IMG/VR virus record: IMGVR_UViG_3300032323_001407
Coordinates: 1 to 64,000 of that record
Source of the DNA: a virus
DNA: 64,000 bases
Reading direction: 5' to 3' (one strand)
Shown here one piece after another: positions 24,296 to 32,062 of the stretch (positions are counted from its first letter, which is position 1; the number at the start of each line of letters is the position of its first letter). The translations under genes were made by a program, and so were the position numbers. The notes under the pieces are model-generated. The model did not search any database. It had not been told where the DNA came from and saw only the letters and a program-made list of their open reading frames with translations.

Positions 24296-24517
24296 TTATT
24301 CTGATAAAGTAGATATCTCTTCAACAAGAGCTTCTATTTTTTTGTTTACTGCAGCAATTTGAGCATTAACAGATGCGACAGCATCTGCAGATGGCACATC
24401 TGCTGCTTCCTCTTCCATCAAGTTTACTTGTAGGTTATACTTTGAGTAAGCAAGGGTTCTTAGGTGAGACTCAATGATTGAGCTTTTTTCTTCGTTTGAT
24501 AGTGTGTATTCTGACAT
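24296..24517 (-). CDS. Coiled-coil protein (73 aa)
   Basis: It has two helical segments joined by an alanine/proline linker; the second is heptad-like (VNAQIAAVNKKIEALVEEI). AGGAGG is 5 nt before the second ATG of an ATGATG pair, so I use 24517. It pairs by size and style with the adjacent 62-residue coiled coil. Confidence 0.6.
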   Translation of the reverse strand: MSEYTLSNEEKSSIIESHLRTLAYSKYNLQVNLMEEEAADVPSADAVASVNAQIAAVNKKIEALVEEISTLSE

Positions 24518-24543
24518 CATTACCTCCTATTTATATTATACCA

Positions 24544-24780
24544 TTACCATTTGCCGATAGGGCAGGTGGCACCTTGAAGCTTTGTTTTTGCTGGCATAAA
24601 ACAGCCACATTCCTGACATGTCTTTACACCATTATTAAATTTTGGGCACACCTGACATAATAAATATCTTTTGGAAGACTCTTCTTCAGATGCATATTCT
24701 GTGTTAGGATTTAAAAAATCCCATGGCTTTACATCATTTGAAGATATAAGCTTTTTTGCTTGTTCCCACTTACTTGTCAT
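24544..24780 (-). CDS. Cysteine-rich zinc-binding protein (78 aa)
   Basis: The C-terminal half has CQVC, CQECGCFM and a final CPIGKW. This CxxC...CxxCGCFM...CPxGKW order is that of small phage/bacterial zinc proteins I associate with DUF6171. I start at ATG 24780 (MTSKWEQAKK), the beginning of the conserved part; the longer frame adds residues that overlap the upstream gene. Confidence 0.65.
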   Translation of the reverse strand: MTSKWEQAKKLISSNDVKPWDFLNPNTEYASEEESSKRYLLCQVCPKFNNGVKTCQECGCFMPAKTKLQGATCPIGKW

Positions 24781-25006
24781 TGATTCCCCTAAATTCAAAT
24801 CCATATCCATTCCAATAATAATCTGCACCTGCTTTAGGCAAATCTGGAATATCTATTTGTACTTCAGATAAATCAATTAAAGTCGGACTGCTTGAAAGAC
24901 CAGCCCTAAGCAGGTCAGTTCCTGGACCATCGATATTAAACCACCCAGCATATTCCCCATCTACTAAAACAACATAAGTGCTTCCGCCCATGCTTGATTT
25001 ATTCAT
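24770..25006 (-). CDS. Hypothetical protein downstream of the tail-fibre gene (78 aa)
   Basis: It is beta-rich with YVVLVDGEYAGWFNIDGPG and YYWNGYGFEFRG. AGAAAGG precedes the ATG. It overlaps the cysteine-rich gene by 11 nt and is the first gene after the promoter at 25029-25056. I recognise no family. Confidence 0.6.
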   Translation of the reverse strand: MNKSSMGGSTYVVLVDGEYAGWFNIDGPGTDLLRAGLSSSPTLIDLSEVQIDIPDLPKAGADYYWNGYGFEFRGINDK

Positions 25007-25028
25007 GTTAGACCTTTCTACTTGTTAT

Positions 25029-25056
25029 ATTCTATCATTTTATATCAGATTGTCAA
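25029..25056 (-). promoter_or_regulatory. Promoter after the TSP1/FFPP tail protein gene
   Basis: TTGACA (25051-25056) and TAGAAT (25029-25034) are 16 nt apart on the minus strand, with extended TG (TGATAGAAT). It lies in the 64-nt gap before five small genes and matches the layout of the replication-operon promoter. Confidence 0.75.
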
Positions 25057-25070
25057 CACTTAATATTTTA

Positions 25071-28000
25071 TTAACGCTCATCACCCTGGAATGATGGGAA
25101 GAATGGTCCATCAAAGAACGGTGGGAAGAATGGTGGGAAGAACGGTGGGAAGAACGGTGGGAAGAACGGGTTAGCAGGGAAGCTAGGGCCACCCTTGAAT
25201 GATGGGAAGAACGGTGGGAAGAATGGGAAGAACGGTGGGAAGAATGGGAAGAACGGTGGGAAGAATGGGAAGAACGGTGGGAAGAACGGTGGGAAGAACG
25301 GTGGGAAGAACGGTGGGAAGAACGGTGGGAAGAACGGTGGGAAGAACGGTGTTGTAGAGCATGGAATATATTCAGCTTCAAAACCACTTACTTCACGAGA
25401 TGAAAGAACATCACAGCTTGAGTTTATGCAAGTTTCTATTGCAGTCCAAGTTCTAGTCCTTCCACGTTCACCTTGCACACAACTACCGTAAGCACTCCAG
25501 GCAGAATATGAACGTGCTCCAGTTGTACATCCTGCCGTACAGCATGAAGTATATTCAAAATCTGTACCGTTAACTTCTGTTGTGCTAGTGCCACAGCTAG
25601 AATTTATATTAGTTTGAATTGCTGTCCAAGATCGTGATCTGGCACGTTCTCCTTGCACACAAGATCCGTAAGCAGACCATGGACCATAAGTTTTCTCACC
25701 AGTTGTGCTACTTGGTACACAACATGAAGTAAATTCAAAATCAGTTCCAGAAATTGTAGTGGTTTCTGTTGTACAGCTTGTAGTAAAGCATGTTTGTTCT
25801 GCTGTCCAGGATCGTGATCTGGCACGTTCTCCTTGAATACAGTTACCATATGCAGACCATGCTCCGTAAGTCCTTGCTCCAGTTGTACAAGACTGGACGC
25901 AACATGAAGTATACTCATATTCAATGCTATTTACTTCATTCTGTGAAACTATACCACAGCTTGAATTAATGCATGTATTTATTGCTGTCCAAGATCTTTG
26001 CCTTCTTCTTTCTCCTTGCACACAAGATCCGTAAGCAGACCATGGACCATAAGTTTTAGTTCCAAGTGTACACCCAGCAGTACAGCAAGGAGCGTATTCA
26101 AAATCTCTACCGTTAACTTCGTTTGAAGTTGTTGTACAGTTAATTGTGTTGTTTGTCTGTATTGCTGTCCATGAACGTGATCTAGCACGTTCTCCCTGTA
26201 TACAGTCGCCATATGCTGTCCACTCTCCATAAGTTTTAGGTCCAGTAGAACTGCTTGCAACACAACAATCTTTATACTCAAAATCAAGTCCACTTTCTTG
26301 CGTTGTAGTTGTAGTACAGTCTCTAGTGAAATTAGTTCTTGTTGCTGTCCACGGCACAGATCTTGCAATTCTTCCATCTTGAATATTACATGTTCCCCAA
26401 GCATTTGGTGTCCCATAAGTTTTTGCTCCAAGGGTAGATGTTGGTACACAGCAATCAATCTGTTCTATATCTACACCAGAAAGCTCTACATTTGTAATAA
26501 CACAATTTTGAGCAGTTGTTTTTTGAATCTGGGTCCATGTCCTTGTTCTTGTTCTTTGTGGATCCTGTGGAGCTACTGTGCAAAGTCCTGTGACCCATTC
26601 ACCGTAGACTTTTGGCTCAAGAACAACTGAAGGGCAGCACAGGTTATCTGTTTGAGAGCATATTACTGCATAGTATAATCCATTTATAGTTTTATCAGAT
26701 ATCTCGGTTGATTTTGAGCAGAGTCCACCAGTTACCAAAGTTAAGCAATACCAAGTACCTCCGATAACAATACATCTAGCAGCAGACTCTTTTGACTCAT
26801 AGGAAACTGAAGTTAAGTTTACATTATCAATTTTAGATGTTATTGCTGTTAGACATGAATTGGCTCCCGATGTAACATTGCTTACAGATATAACTTCGGA
26901 GGACCTTGTTGCACTTCCACTTGTTGCAGAAACTGTTATATCAAATGAACTGATGGTGCTCCAATTTGTTATGTCAACCTTATACCCTGTTGATGTTATG
27001 TCGTAAGGCATTCCTAATTCTGCTGCAATTCCAGACGACAATGTTCTAAAGCTTTTAGAAACCTCGTCGCTTTTGTACTTGTCTCCTTCTCCAGCAAGTG
27101 CCGTTACCAAAACGGTATACAGTCTGTTTTCCGTTAATCCAAAAGGGCTGGCAGAAGTATTTGTTGTTGAGGTTAATGGATAGCCAGGCAAAGAGTTACC
27201 TGTGATAGAATCAATTAGATTAACTTTATATCTTTCTGCATCTGGAGAATACCAGGATATATCTACAGAGCTTTTTGTCCTATTTGATATATCTATTGTT
27301 GGATTTTCTACTTCTCTTGGGGGCACAAATACATAGGATGCAATCTGTATAGTTTCATTTGGATCTGATAGATGTCCATCTAAAGACAACCCGCTATTAT
27401 AATAATAATCATTTGCAACTGAATAAACGTTTATAATATAGTCTTCACCAGAATCTATCATGGCTTGAGTATAAGTTATAGTTCCTGAATATTGATGATT
27501 TGGCAAAACATCTTCGCTTTGCAGTGTGCCTATTCTTGTTCCGTAAAAATCGGTTAATTCAATTATTTGCTTTCCAATAAACTCATCTGTTCGAGATGAT
27601 GGAAAGTATTGTCCATTTGGATAAGATGCTGCAGATGAAGTTAGGTACTGCCATTTAAAACCAAATATTTTAAATTCAGGCATGCTCAATGTTTCATCTT
27701 CAACAATTTGATCACCTGTGCTGTATGTAGTAAATCCAAATGTTAGTCTTGGGAATATTCCTGTTGCACTTGGATACCATGTTGTTGCTTCTAGGTAATC
27801 TGATTCTGAAGGATCTTTATCTTCTGCCGCCTGGATTTTTGCCCTAAATCCATTTTTATTTTTTATATCTTCTAATGTTATAGTTGGGCGATTTGATGCT
27901 GATGTCGGAACCTGATCTAAATAATCAGAATCCCGATATTGAGAATATTCAAGTTCTTGGCTAACTAAATCTATTGCAGATCCCCAACTAGACATAGCTG

Positions 28001-28352
28001 CTTTTTGAATTTTTATTAAAAATGATTTAGGATTTTCATACCACTTACCTCTAACAACATACATTTTGTCTTGCTGTGTACATGAGTATTCAGAAGTTTG
28101 AGAATTTGGTGATATAAAAACAAGTGCGACATCTGATTTTGGATAGGGGAAAACTGCTCCAAATATTCTTCTCCATATTCCAGAACCTTCATATCGCCAT
28201 ATTGTTCTAAGCTTTACCCACCCATTTACTGCTGCAGAAACTTCTCCACCTGAATCATTGATTCTTCTCCAGATGTTTTTTATTTTTACCCAGCCATTTG
28301 TTGCTGCAGAGACTTCGCCTCCTGAGTCATTTATTCTTCTCCATATGGTCAT
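25071..28352 (-). CDS. Tail-fibre-like protein with FnIII, seven TSP1-like repeats and an FFPP-repeat C-terminus
   Basis: The protein has 1093 residues. Residues 1-60 hold a duplicated 26-residue unit (IWRRINDSGGEVSAA). A fibronectin III domain lies near 340-430 (VDISWYSPDAERYKVNLI). From about 580 to 998 come seven cysteine-rich modules of the form YGxWSAYGxC-xQGERxRxRxWTA ... CC, matching the W-x-x-W/C and RxRxW pattern of thrombospondin type 1 repeats. The last 90 residues are a run of about nineteen FF pairs as FFPP or FFP units, ending SFQGDER. It follows the distal tail genes and is probably an exposed host-binding or fibre component; it has no catalytic motif. Cysteines in a virion protein suggest extracellular disulfides. 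Confidence 0.75.
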   Translation of the reverse strand: MTIWRRINDSGGEVSAATNGWVKIKNIWRRINDSGGEVSAAVNGWVKLRTIWRYEGSGIWRRIFGAVFPYPKSDVALVFISPNSQTSEYSCTQQDKMYVVRGKWYENPKSFLIKIQKAAMSSWGSAIDLVSQELEYSQYRDSDYLDQVPTSASNRPTITLEDIKNKNGFRAKIQAAEDKDPSESDYLEATTWYPSATGIFPRLTFGFTTYSTGDQIVEDETLSMPEFKIFGFKWQYLTSSAASYPNGQYFPSSRTDEFIGKQIIELTDFYGTRIGTLQSEDVLPNHQYSGTITYTQAMIDSGEDYIINVYSVANDYYYNSGLSLDGHLSDPNETIQIASYVFVPPREVENPTIDISNRTKSSVDISWYSPDAERYKVNLIDSITGNSLPGYPLTSTTNTSASPFGLTENRLYTVLVTALAGEGDKYKSDEVSKSFRTLSSGIAAELGMPYDITSTGYKVDITNWSTISSFDITVSATSGSATRSSEVISVSNVTSGANSCLTAITSKIDNVNLTSVSYESKESAARCIVIGGTWYCLTLVTGGLCSKSTEISDKTINGLYYAVICSQTDNLCCPSVVLEPKVYGEWVTGLCTVAPQDPQRTRTRTWTQIQKTTAQNCVITNVELSGVDIEQIDCCVPTSTLGAKTYGTPNAWGTCNIQDGRIARSVPWTATRTNFTRDCTTTTTQESGLDFEYKDCCVASSSTGPKTYGEWTAYGDCIQGERARSRSWTAIQTNNTINCTTTSNEVNGRDFEYAPCCTAGCTLGTKTYGPWSAYGSCVQGERRRQRSWTAINTCINSSCGIVSQNEVNSIEYEYTSCCVQSCTTGARTYGAWSAYGNCIQGERARSRSWTAEQTCFTTSCTTETTTISGTDFEFTSCCVPSSTTGEKTYGPWSAYGSCVQGERARSRSWTAIQTNINSSCGTSTTEVNGTDFEYTSCCTAGCTTGARSYSAWSAYGSCVQGERGRTRTWTAIETCINSSCDVLSSREVSGFEAEYIPCSTTPFFPPFFPPFFPPFFPPFFPPFFPPFFPFFPPFFPFFPPFFPFFPPFFPSFKGGPSFPANPFFPPFFPPFFPPFFPPFFDGPFFPSFQGDER
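25094..25350 (-). repeat. 12-/9-bp tandem repeats encoding FFPP/FFP
   Basis: The minus-strand unit TTCTTCCCACCG, sometimes shortened by one codon, is repeated through 25203-25350 and again at 25116-25169, separated by a short SFKGGPSFPANP spacer. The tract is almost pure purine on the plus strand (GGTGGGAAGAAC). Units are multiples of three, so length changes keep frame and also leave the other frames open by chance. Confidence 0.9.
25360..26612 (-). repeat. Seven degenerate ~57-codon repeats (TSP1-like modules)
   Basis: Seven tandem modules each begin YG-x-W and end in CC (the last in C). The middle ones are most alike, for example YGPWSAYGSCVQGER in two copies, and the outer ones are diverged. 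This indicates duplication followed by drift at the ends. Confidence 0.85.
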
Positions 28353-28364
28353 TAAATTACACCA

Positions 28365-30833
28365 TTAAATTCTTGAAAGCCATATGTCTCCAGGGTTAAA
28401 CGTCACACTTGTTCCGCCAACATCTCTAGACAAAGCCCCGTTGGGCAGGTTTGCTCCTCCATAATGGAATGCTCTACCAGTTGTTAAGTATCCATCTTTA
28501 TCTTGAACAACGGTTGTGTCTCCACCATATCCGTCATTGTTAGATGAAATACTAAGTCTAATTTTAAATTGGCTATATGGTAAACCGCTTGGATTTATTG
28601 AAACAGAGTTAGATGCCCTATCATAAACTAAAGAACCATTTCCTAATGCAAAACTTCCTGCTGTTTTTGTTGTTCCAGATATGGTTGTGTCCTTACCAAG
28701 CAAGTAGTCATTTGAAAAATTAACTCCTGTACCTAAAAATATATTAGAGGCTACAAGATCTGTTTGCACATTAAATACTGTTCCATCATATGTTAGCTTT
28801 CCGCCTGCTAATCTAAAATTTCCACTAGAAGATATATAGTCTATGTTTCCTGGGTTTCCACTTCCAGCTCCTGGATTAGCAGTGTTCCATACGGAAGGAC
28901 TTGTAAAATAATGATTTGATCCTACTATGTTACCACCAATTATTGAACCCTGAAGACCATTCAGTCTTATTTCAGAAGATACGTTTGTAGACTTTATGTC
29001 TGCTCCGTCAACTTTCCATCCCTGATCAAGCTTGTATCCAGTTGCTGTTGTTGCGTCAGGTATTAATGTTCCAAAATATGCTTCTCCAGTCTGTACCATT
29101 CCCTTAAGCACTGCATCTCTAGCTACAAGTTTACCTGCGTATGTTACGGAAAAATTAGGACTTACCGTTCTAGATCCACCAGCCCATATGGCTACATCTC
29201 CTGGTGTAGTTGTAGCAAAAAATCCAATATTGCCAGCTTTGTTTATAGATGTATCATCTATTGTCCAACCAGCAATTGTTCCTTTGTTAGCAATAATTCC
29301 AGATTCAGTGTCTAGCTGGAAAAGCTTACCAGATGAGTTGGTTCCTTGGATTCCAATACCAATCTTTTCTCCAGAAATATTTGTTAGCTTTCCTATTTCA
29401 AATTTTCCAGATGATGTTGTTACTCTAAGTTGTCCATCTACAGATGATGTTCCTATGTCTACAGAACCAGTAAATGCTCCAGCATTGGCATTTATTTTTC
29501 CAGTTATTTCTAAATTAGTTCCGTTCCAAAGTAACCAGTCGTTTGTTCCTCCAACTTTAAATCTTGCAGCAGATGAAACGCTAGTGTTTCCAGTTACATA
29601 CCAATAATTTTCTGGAGCGATGTATAAACCTTTATTTGAGTTGCTTCCACCAATTCCATATCCAAGCTTCATATCTCCAGCAGAAATTGCTACATCTGTT
29701 TTTAATGATGTGTTTGCTGGGATAACTATATCTGGATACTGCTTATACTCAGAGTTATCATTTCCATAAACATCGTATGTTGTTACAGCGATCTGATAAG
29801 TTTGTCCAGCTTTTAATCCATATAGATATGTAGATAGAGTTCCTCTTCCTGGAACAGACATATATGTATAATTAGCATCAGAAGCAGTCTTGTATCTTAT
29901 TCTATATCCAGAAGTTGAAGTATCTGTGTTTTGTGTCCATGTAAAAAGAATCTTTTTATCAAAATTAAATAGACCATTTGAATCTTCTTCAACAGTAGTA
30001 GATCCTAAATCAAAGTTATTTTCTGGTGGTAAATCGTCAAAGACTATTGGGTCGTATGCTTTTCCTTCTTTTATATCTGAATTTAAAGACTCACAGTCTG
30101 AATAAGAAAGATGATTTAGTTTAACATAAACTGTTGCTAGGGTATCTAGTGTTATTGAAGCTGGACCAATTCCAGTGTATCTAAGCTCCCAGTTATAAGG
30201 ACTTTGTGTTTCTGATACGTAAACTCTTGTTTCCCTGTATGTACCATAAGCTGTTCCGCTATCTTGCCATGATACAAGTATTCCGTTGTTCTGGCTAATA
30301 ACATTCCAAGATGCTGCTGATATTGTATGCGTACAAACCTGATCAACAAAAGGCTCTACAGTTACTGGGCACTGATCTGAGCTTCCATCTCCATAGATAC
30401 TCTGTATTGAAAATGATGTAAATGAAGTTCTAAAAACTCCACCGAACTGGAATATGTTATTTTCTCTTGTTAACACCCATGAGTAGTTTAGAGAAGTACC
30501 AGTTGCTGGTATAAGGTATGATCTTGTGTACCCACCTGCTTGAAGATTAACCACATAGTTTCTTACACGCTGATCATTTTTTGTCCATGCGACATTAAGA
30601 CCAGCCTTGGCATCCCAAGTTGCGGTAACATTTGATGGACATATGCGTGATGGAGCTGGTGTTTTAAAATTAAATCTATCAGAAAATTCGCTTGTTCCTA
30701 AAGCTTTGTCGCTATATATCCAAGCAACCTGCAATGCATAATCTGTATTACAATCTAGATCTGGTATTACAACATCCCAGTAGTCTCCATCTTGACTCTG
30801 AGTTATTCCTAGATCTGGATATTGTTCTGACAC
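28365..30833 (-). CDS. Tail fibre / receptor-binding protein with fibronectin III domains
   Basis: The protein has 822 residues. The first 375 contain three or more FnIII-like units (NVAWTKNDQRVRNYVVNLQ, ILVSWQDSG, FTWTQNTDTSTSGYRIRYK). About 385-750 is a repetitive beta-structured fibre region with LEITGKINANAGAFTGSVDI and GWTIDDTSI, as in phage lambda J-like C-terminal fibres. The C-terminus (VTFNPGDIWLSRI) is probably the tip. It lies between minor tail genes and is likely involved in host recognition. Confidence 0.75.
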   Translation of the reverse strand: MSEQYPDLGITQSQDGDYWDVVIPDLDCNTDYALQVAWIYSDKALGTSEFSDRFNFKTPAPSRICPSNVTATWDAKAGLNVAWTKNDQRVRNYVVNLQAGGYTRSYLIPATGTSLNYSWVLTRENNIFQFGGVFRTSFTSFSIQSIYGDGSSDQCPVTVEPFVDQVCTHTISAASWNVISQNNGILVSWQDSGTAYGTYRETRVYVSETQSPYNWELRYTGIGPASITLDTLATVYVKLNHLSYSDCESLNSDIKEGKAYDPIVFDDLPPENNFDLGSTTVEEDSNGLFNFDKKILFTWTQNTDTSTSGYRIRYKTASDANYTYMSVPGRGTLSTYLYGLKAGQTYQIAVTTYDVYGNDNSEYKQYPDIVIPANTSLKTDVAISAGDMKLGYGIGGSNSNKGLYIAPENYWYVTGNTSVSSAARFKVGGTNDWLLWNGTNLEITGKINANAGAFTGSVDIGTSSVDGQLRVTTSSGKFEIGKLTNISGEKIGIGIQGTNSSGKLFQLDTESGIIANKGTIAGWTIDDTSINKAGNIGFFATTTPGDVAIWAGGSRTVSPNFSVTYAGKLVARDAVLKGMVQTGEAYFGTLIPDATTATGYKLDQGWKVDGADIKSTNVSSEIRLNGLQGSIIGGNIVGSNHYFTSPSVWNTANPGAGSGNPGNIDYISSSGNFRLAGGKLTYDGTVFNVQTDLVASNIFLGTGVNFSNDYLLGKDTTISGTTKTAGSFALGNGSLVYDRASNSVSINPSGLPYSQFKIRLSISSNNDGYGGDTTVVQDKDGYLTTGRAFHYGGANLPNGALSRDVGGTSVTFNPGDIWLSRI

Positions 30834-30834
30834 A

Positions 30835-31695
30835 CTAAACTCCGAACGACAAGTCTAGTTTAAATTCTATTGCTGCTTCTCTTCCAATTACTTTAATCAA
30901 TGTTGAGTCTAATATAGACCTAGCAATAAGACCATACTCTGGATCAAATGTATCTTCGTCATTTATTCTAAGACCATCCATAGATACAGATGTTTGAGCA
31001 GTTGTTGGAGTAACAATAATTCCTAACTTAACAACACTTTGTGGATTAAATGTTCCTGTTGATACCCCAGAAGACATGTTTAAATTCTTTATATTGTTTC
31101 CAACTGAATGTCCAGTAAATGTAAATTCTAAGTAATCGGTATCTGAGCTATATAACCTTACCTTCAATGAGGATAGATTTGCATCATTTGCTTTGTATGA
31201 AAGTGATAATGTATCTAATGGGTTGTATCCAGATATATCCATACTATCAAGTAAGTATGTGTACTCTTTTGGAGCCGCCGCATTTGATGTAAATGTTAGC
31301 GAGCTATCTCCAACTCTAGAGTTTGTTTGATCTAGCTCTGGCTCTGGACTCCATTGATATGGCAATTCAAAGTTAGATATAAATTTGCTTTCGTATAAAT
31401 TTCTTGAATAAGACTGGCCAGAGTAGATTCCAATTTCATTAATCTTACCTGCAATGTTTGTAGGAAGTGTAGCTGAATATATTACTGTATATTTTACTGG
31501 TGATACAGAAGAGTCTATATCAATTCCGCCAACCCTAATTGGAACACGATAAAACTCAAAACCAAGTCTTGAGTTTGTATCCGATAAAGCATATTCAGTT
31601 CCTGTTGCAATTCCAATAGCCATTTCTTTTGAAGAAAATGATGAGTTGCCAGCTACAAAATTAGTAAGAAATCTTTTACCAAATTTAGTTATCAT
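30835..31695 (-). CDS. Minor tail protein (286 aa)
   Basis: The N-terminal 110 residues (FGKRFLTNFVAGNSSFSSKEMAIGIATG and a NEIGIYSG motif; segments at about 5-31 and 87-94) resemble phage tail-collar or baseplate-attachment proteins. Residues about 120-230 look like a jelly-roll carbohydrate-binding module. It overlaps the preceding gene by 4 nt and is spaced one base from the fibre gene. Confidence 0.6.
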   Translation of the reverse strand: MITKFGKRFLTNFVAGNSSFSSKEMAIGIATGTEYALSDTNSRLGFEFYRVPIRVGGIDIDSSVSPVKYTVIYSATLPTNIAGKINEIGIYSGQSYSRNLYESKFISNFELPYQWSPEPELDQTNSRVGDSSLTFTSNAAAPKEYTYLLDSMDISGYNPLDTLSLSYKANDANLSSLKVRLYSSDTDYLEFTFTGHSVGNNIKNLNMSSGVSTGTFNPQSVVKLGIIVTPTTAQTSVSMDGLRINDEDTFDPEYGLIARSILDSTLIKVIGREAAIEFKLDLSFGV

Positions 31696-32039
31696 GATCT
31701 TCCTCCCTGGTTATCTGATATTGTTATTGCGTACAAGAAACCGTCTATCTGCTCTTCGCTTGAATTATAAATTCTAAACTTAGCTCTTGCTCTTTGCATT
31801 CCAGACGCATCTTCATACAGCTCAAATCCTTTTAAAACTATGTCTGAAAGCTGAGGCCTTTTACCGCCTTTGGGATCTTCGTCTCCATCTTCGTCCCCAG
31901 AAGATCCTGCAGAACTGTTTGATCCAAATGGAAATGACTGAGTAATAGATTTAGTTTCCCCAGACTTGCCCTTCCACACTTCGGCTAAACGAGGGTCATC
32001 ATCAAAAATGACTGGTATTTTTCCTACTTCAATTCCCAT
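31692..32039 (-). CDS. Minor tail-region protein with acidic/glycine linker (115 aa)
   Basis: A short N-terminal segment, a disordered linker (SSAGSSGDEDGDEDPKGG) and a beta-rich C-terminal domain (MQRARAKFRIYNSS) are visible. There is no ribosome binding site before the ATG, but a -10 box lies 6 nt upstream, so it appears to be leaderless. The function is unknown; context makes it a virion component. Confidence 0.55.
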   Translation of the reverse strand: MGIEVGKIPVIFDDDPRLAEVWKGKSGETKSITQSFPFGSNSSAGSSGDEDGDEDPKGGKRPQLSDIVLKGFELYEDASGMQRARAKFRIYNSSEEQIDGFLYAITISDNQGGRS

Positions 32040-32045
32040 TTATTT

Positions 32046-32054
32046 ATTATACCA
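32046..32054 (-). promoter_or_regulatory. Extended -10 promoter for a leaderless minor tail gene
   Basis: TGGTATAAT occupies 32046-32054 on the minus strand, and six bases later comes the ATG at 32039, the spacing expected if the first transcribed base is the A of ATG. No clear -35 is seen. The 14-mer around it (plus strand TATTATACCATTAC) recurs at 24531-24544. Confidence 0.45.
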
Positions 32055-32062
32055 TTACGCCA

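Noticed and set aside
25040-25491. Open frames on both strands over the repeat region (His/Arg/Ser-rich on minus, Asn/Gly/Lys-rich on plus)
   Set aside because: The 9- and 12-bp repeats keep every frame open; these are shadows of the FFPP-coding frame.
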